Shown here one piece after another: positions 62,648 through 64,000 of a stretch of DNA of 64,000 bases. Position numbers and translations under genes: made by a program. The DNA comes from Ruegeria arenilitoris (GTDB lineage: Bacteria > Pseudomonadota > Alphaproteobacteria > Rhodobacterales > Rhodobacteraceae). A model generated the notes under the pieces. It did not search any database and had not been told where the DNA came from. It saw nothing but the letters and a program-made list of their open reading frames with translations. Within the stretch, counting starts at the first letter, position 1. Every line of letters begins with the position of its first letter. The DNA lies in NCBI RefSeq assembly GCF_013031355.1, contig NZ_WPZO01000005.1:248001-312000 (forward strand), in the 5' to 3' direction.

Positions 62648-63847
62648 TCAGGCGGCGCTGCGGGCAGGGTAGGGCAAGGCTTGCTCCAGGTCTGCAAGGA
62701 TATCTTCGACATCCTCCAGCCCGACGGACAGACGGATCAGGCCATCGCTGATCCCATGCTCGGCCCGCTCTTCCGGGGTATACGTCGAATGGGTCATGGA
62801 TGCGGGGTGCTGGATCAGGGTTTCCGCGTCGCCCAAGGACACCGCACGCTGGATCATGTTCAAGCGGTTCATGAACTCAATCCCGCCTGACAGGCCGGAC
62901 TTGATTTCAAACGCTATCATGGCGCCGGGTTGGGACATCTGACGCTGCGCAACATCATGCTGGGCGAAACTCTCAAGACCGGGAAAATAAACTTCGCCGA
63001 CAGCGGGATGTGCTTCGAGGAAGTCTGCGACGACCTTGGCGGTCGCACAGTGGCGATCCAGACGCAGGTTCAGTGTCTTCAGACCACGCAGGATCAGCAT
63101 CGCGTTGAAAGGGGCCATTACCGCGCCGGTCATGTCCTTCATCCCAACAAAGCGGATCTCAGCAATCTGTTCGGCGGACCCGACAACCAGACCGGCAACC
63201 ACATCGCCATGCCCACCGAGATATTTGGTGGCGGAGTGCAGAACGATATCTGCCCCGTGCTCGATCGGGCGGGTCAAATACGGGCTGGCATAGGTATTGT
63301 CGACGACGACTGTTGCACCGACCGAGTGCGCAATTTCGGCGCTCGCGGCGATGTCCACTAAGCGCATGTTCGGATTGGCCGGAGTTTCGAAATAGACAAC
63401 GCGGGTTTTGTCAGAAATGGTCGCTTTCAGGTTCTCAGGGTCTGTCATGTCGACGTGCGTGATCGTGACTCCCCATTTTGCCAAACCGTGACGCATGAAG
63501 GCAAAGGTGCAGCCATAGAGTGTTTTGTCCACGATGACTTCGTCACCCGGCGATAGCAGGGTCCAAAGCACTGCCGTAATTGCCCCCATGCCGCTTGAGA
63601 GAGCTAGCCCGGCCTCAGCCCCTTCAAGCACGGCAATGCGTTGTTCAAGAAGGTCGCATGTGGGGTTTGAAATACGACTATAGATATGACCTTCACGCTC
63701 ACCGGCGAACATCTCTCCGCCAGCTTCTGCGGTTTCAAAGGTAAACGTGGACGTCAAATGTAGCGGTGGTGTCAGAGCGCCTTCATTTTCCAGAGGGTTA
63801 TATGCGTGGTGAATGGCGCGCGTGGCAAATCCGGTTGAACGAGTCAT
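62648..63847 (-). CDS. mdeA: Methionine gamma-lyase
   Basis: 399 aa PLP enzyme (the well-studied enzyme has 398) that splits methionine into methanethiol, 2-oxobutyrate and ammonia. The start at 63847 has AGGAG 6 bases upstream. PLP lysine K207 is in HSATKYLGGHGD; the phosphate-contact YSR is at 56-58. The diagnostic active-site pair is Y111 and C113 in KTLYGCTF: the cysteine distinguishes methionine gamma-lyase from most cystathionine-lyase relatives. The methanethiol link suits a marine sulfur-cycling bacterium. Confidence 0.93.
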   Translation of the reverse strand: MTRSTGFATRAIHHAYNPLENEGALTPPLHLTSTFTFETAEAGGEMFAGEREGHIYSRISNPTCDLLEQRIAVLEGAEAGLALSSGMGAITAVLWTLLSPGDEVIVDKTLYGCTFAFMRHGLAKWGVTITHVDMTDPENLKATISDKTRVVYFETPANPNMRLVDIAASAEIAHSVGATVVVDNTYASPYLTRPIEHGADIVLHSATKYLGGHGDVVAGLVVGSAEQIAEIRFVGMKDMTGAVMAPFNAMLILRGLKTLNLRLDRHCATAKVVADFLEAHPAVGEVYFPGLESFAQHDVAQRQMSQPGAMIAFEIKSGLSGGIEFMNRLNMIQRAVSLGDAETLIQHPASMTHSTYTPEERAEHGISDGLIRLSVGLEDVEDILADLEQALPYPARSAA

Positions 63848-63962
63848 TGCAAGCTCCTGATTCATGTTGAAGTCAGTTTGCGCCTTTACTTTGGGCCAAT
63901 GGTTGCGAATTATACCAACTCGAGCACTAAAATTGGCAGATTCTGCTAAGACTGAGGATGAA

Positions 63963-64000
63963 ATGGACGCTAAGGACAGGCAGATCATTCGAGCGCTGCA
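63963..64000 (+). CDS. Lrp/AsnC-family regulator, N-terminal end only (truncated by window edge)
   Basis: The first 12 residues read MDAKDRQIIRAL, the standard beginning of an Lrp/AsnC helix-turn-helix protein; GAGG lies just upstream. It is divergent from mdeA. In Pseudomonas the mde genes have an adjacent Lrp-type regulator (mdeR), so it is probably the local regulator of methionine breakdown. Only 38 bases are visible, so the family call rests on this short match and position. Confidence 0.6.
   Translation, partial: MDAKDRQIIRAL

Overview
The window looks like chromosomal DNA from a marine alphaproteobacterium of the Rhodobacteraceae (Roseobacter group). This is inferred from the high GC content, the monomeric NADP-isocitrate dehydrogenase, the many periplasmic-binding-protein transporters (ABC and TRAP-TAXI), and the mix of catabolic clusters (hydroxyproline, betaine-type solutes, cysteate/cysteine-like, methionine). 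No ribosomal RNA, integrase or intact insertion sequence was seen.

Layout. (1) 2-4144 (+): polyamine-type ABC importer (end of the binding protein, ATPase, two permeases; the last permease has an unusual repeat-bearing tail). (2) 4181-17435: galactoside utilisation cluster. A minus-strand operon encodes a sugar-binding protein, two permeases, GH4 alpha-galactosidase, IlvD/Edd dehydratase, SDR dehydrogenase, DgoK, DgoA, SMP-30 lactonase and GH42 beta-galactosidase. A divergent IclR regulator and the transporter ATPase face it. Together they can import galactosides, release galactose and oxidise it to pyruvate and glyceraldehyde-3-phosphate (De Ley-Doudoroff route). (3) 17595-21747 (+): hydroxyproline cluster (deaminase of the DHDPS family, 4-hydroxyproline epimerase, D-amino-acid oxidase and a second proline-racemase-superfamily protein with a Ser/Thr active-site pair). 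(4) 21847-22977: lower-GC TPR orphan. (5) 23215-25428: icd, followed by strong terminators.

(6) 25698-42660 (-): about 17 kb of co-directional genes that I regard as the most interesting part. In transcription order: a small unknown protein, two dynamin-like GTPases, a Roadblock-like small protein, an unknown protein, two more dynamin-like GTPases, a transmembrane Ser/Thr kinase, an FHA protein, a PP2C phosphatase, and three LysM plus solute-binding-like periplasmic proteins. The GTPases form two small/large pairs that look like a duplication. No type VI secretion genes accompany the kinase/FHA/phosphatase set.

(7) tRNA-Leu(UAG) at 43371-43455, a 65-aa protein, a TetR/BetI-type regulator divergent from a ProX-ProV-ProW betaine-type importer, and an amidase (to 50315). 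(8) 50316-51403: a gene graveyard with recognisable remnants. (9) 51404-60003: RidA, a D-cysteine desulfhydrase/L-cysteate sulfo-lyase homologue, a TauE-type sulfite exporter homologue, an Asp/Glu-racemase family protein, a D-amino-acid oxidase, a TRAP-TAXI importer and a divergent LysR regulator; plausibly a cysteate or D-amino-acid utilisation locus. (10) 60261-64000: methionine gamma-lyase (mdeA), 2-oxobutyrate dehydrogenase E1-like mdeB and the start of a divergent Lrp-type regulator.
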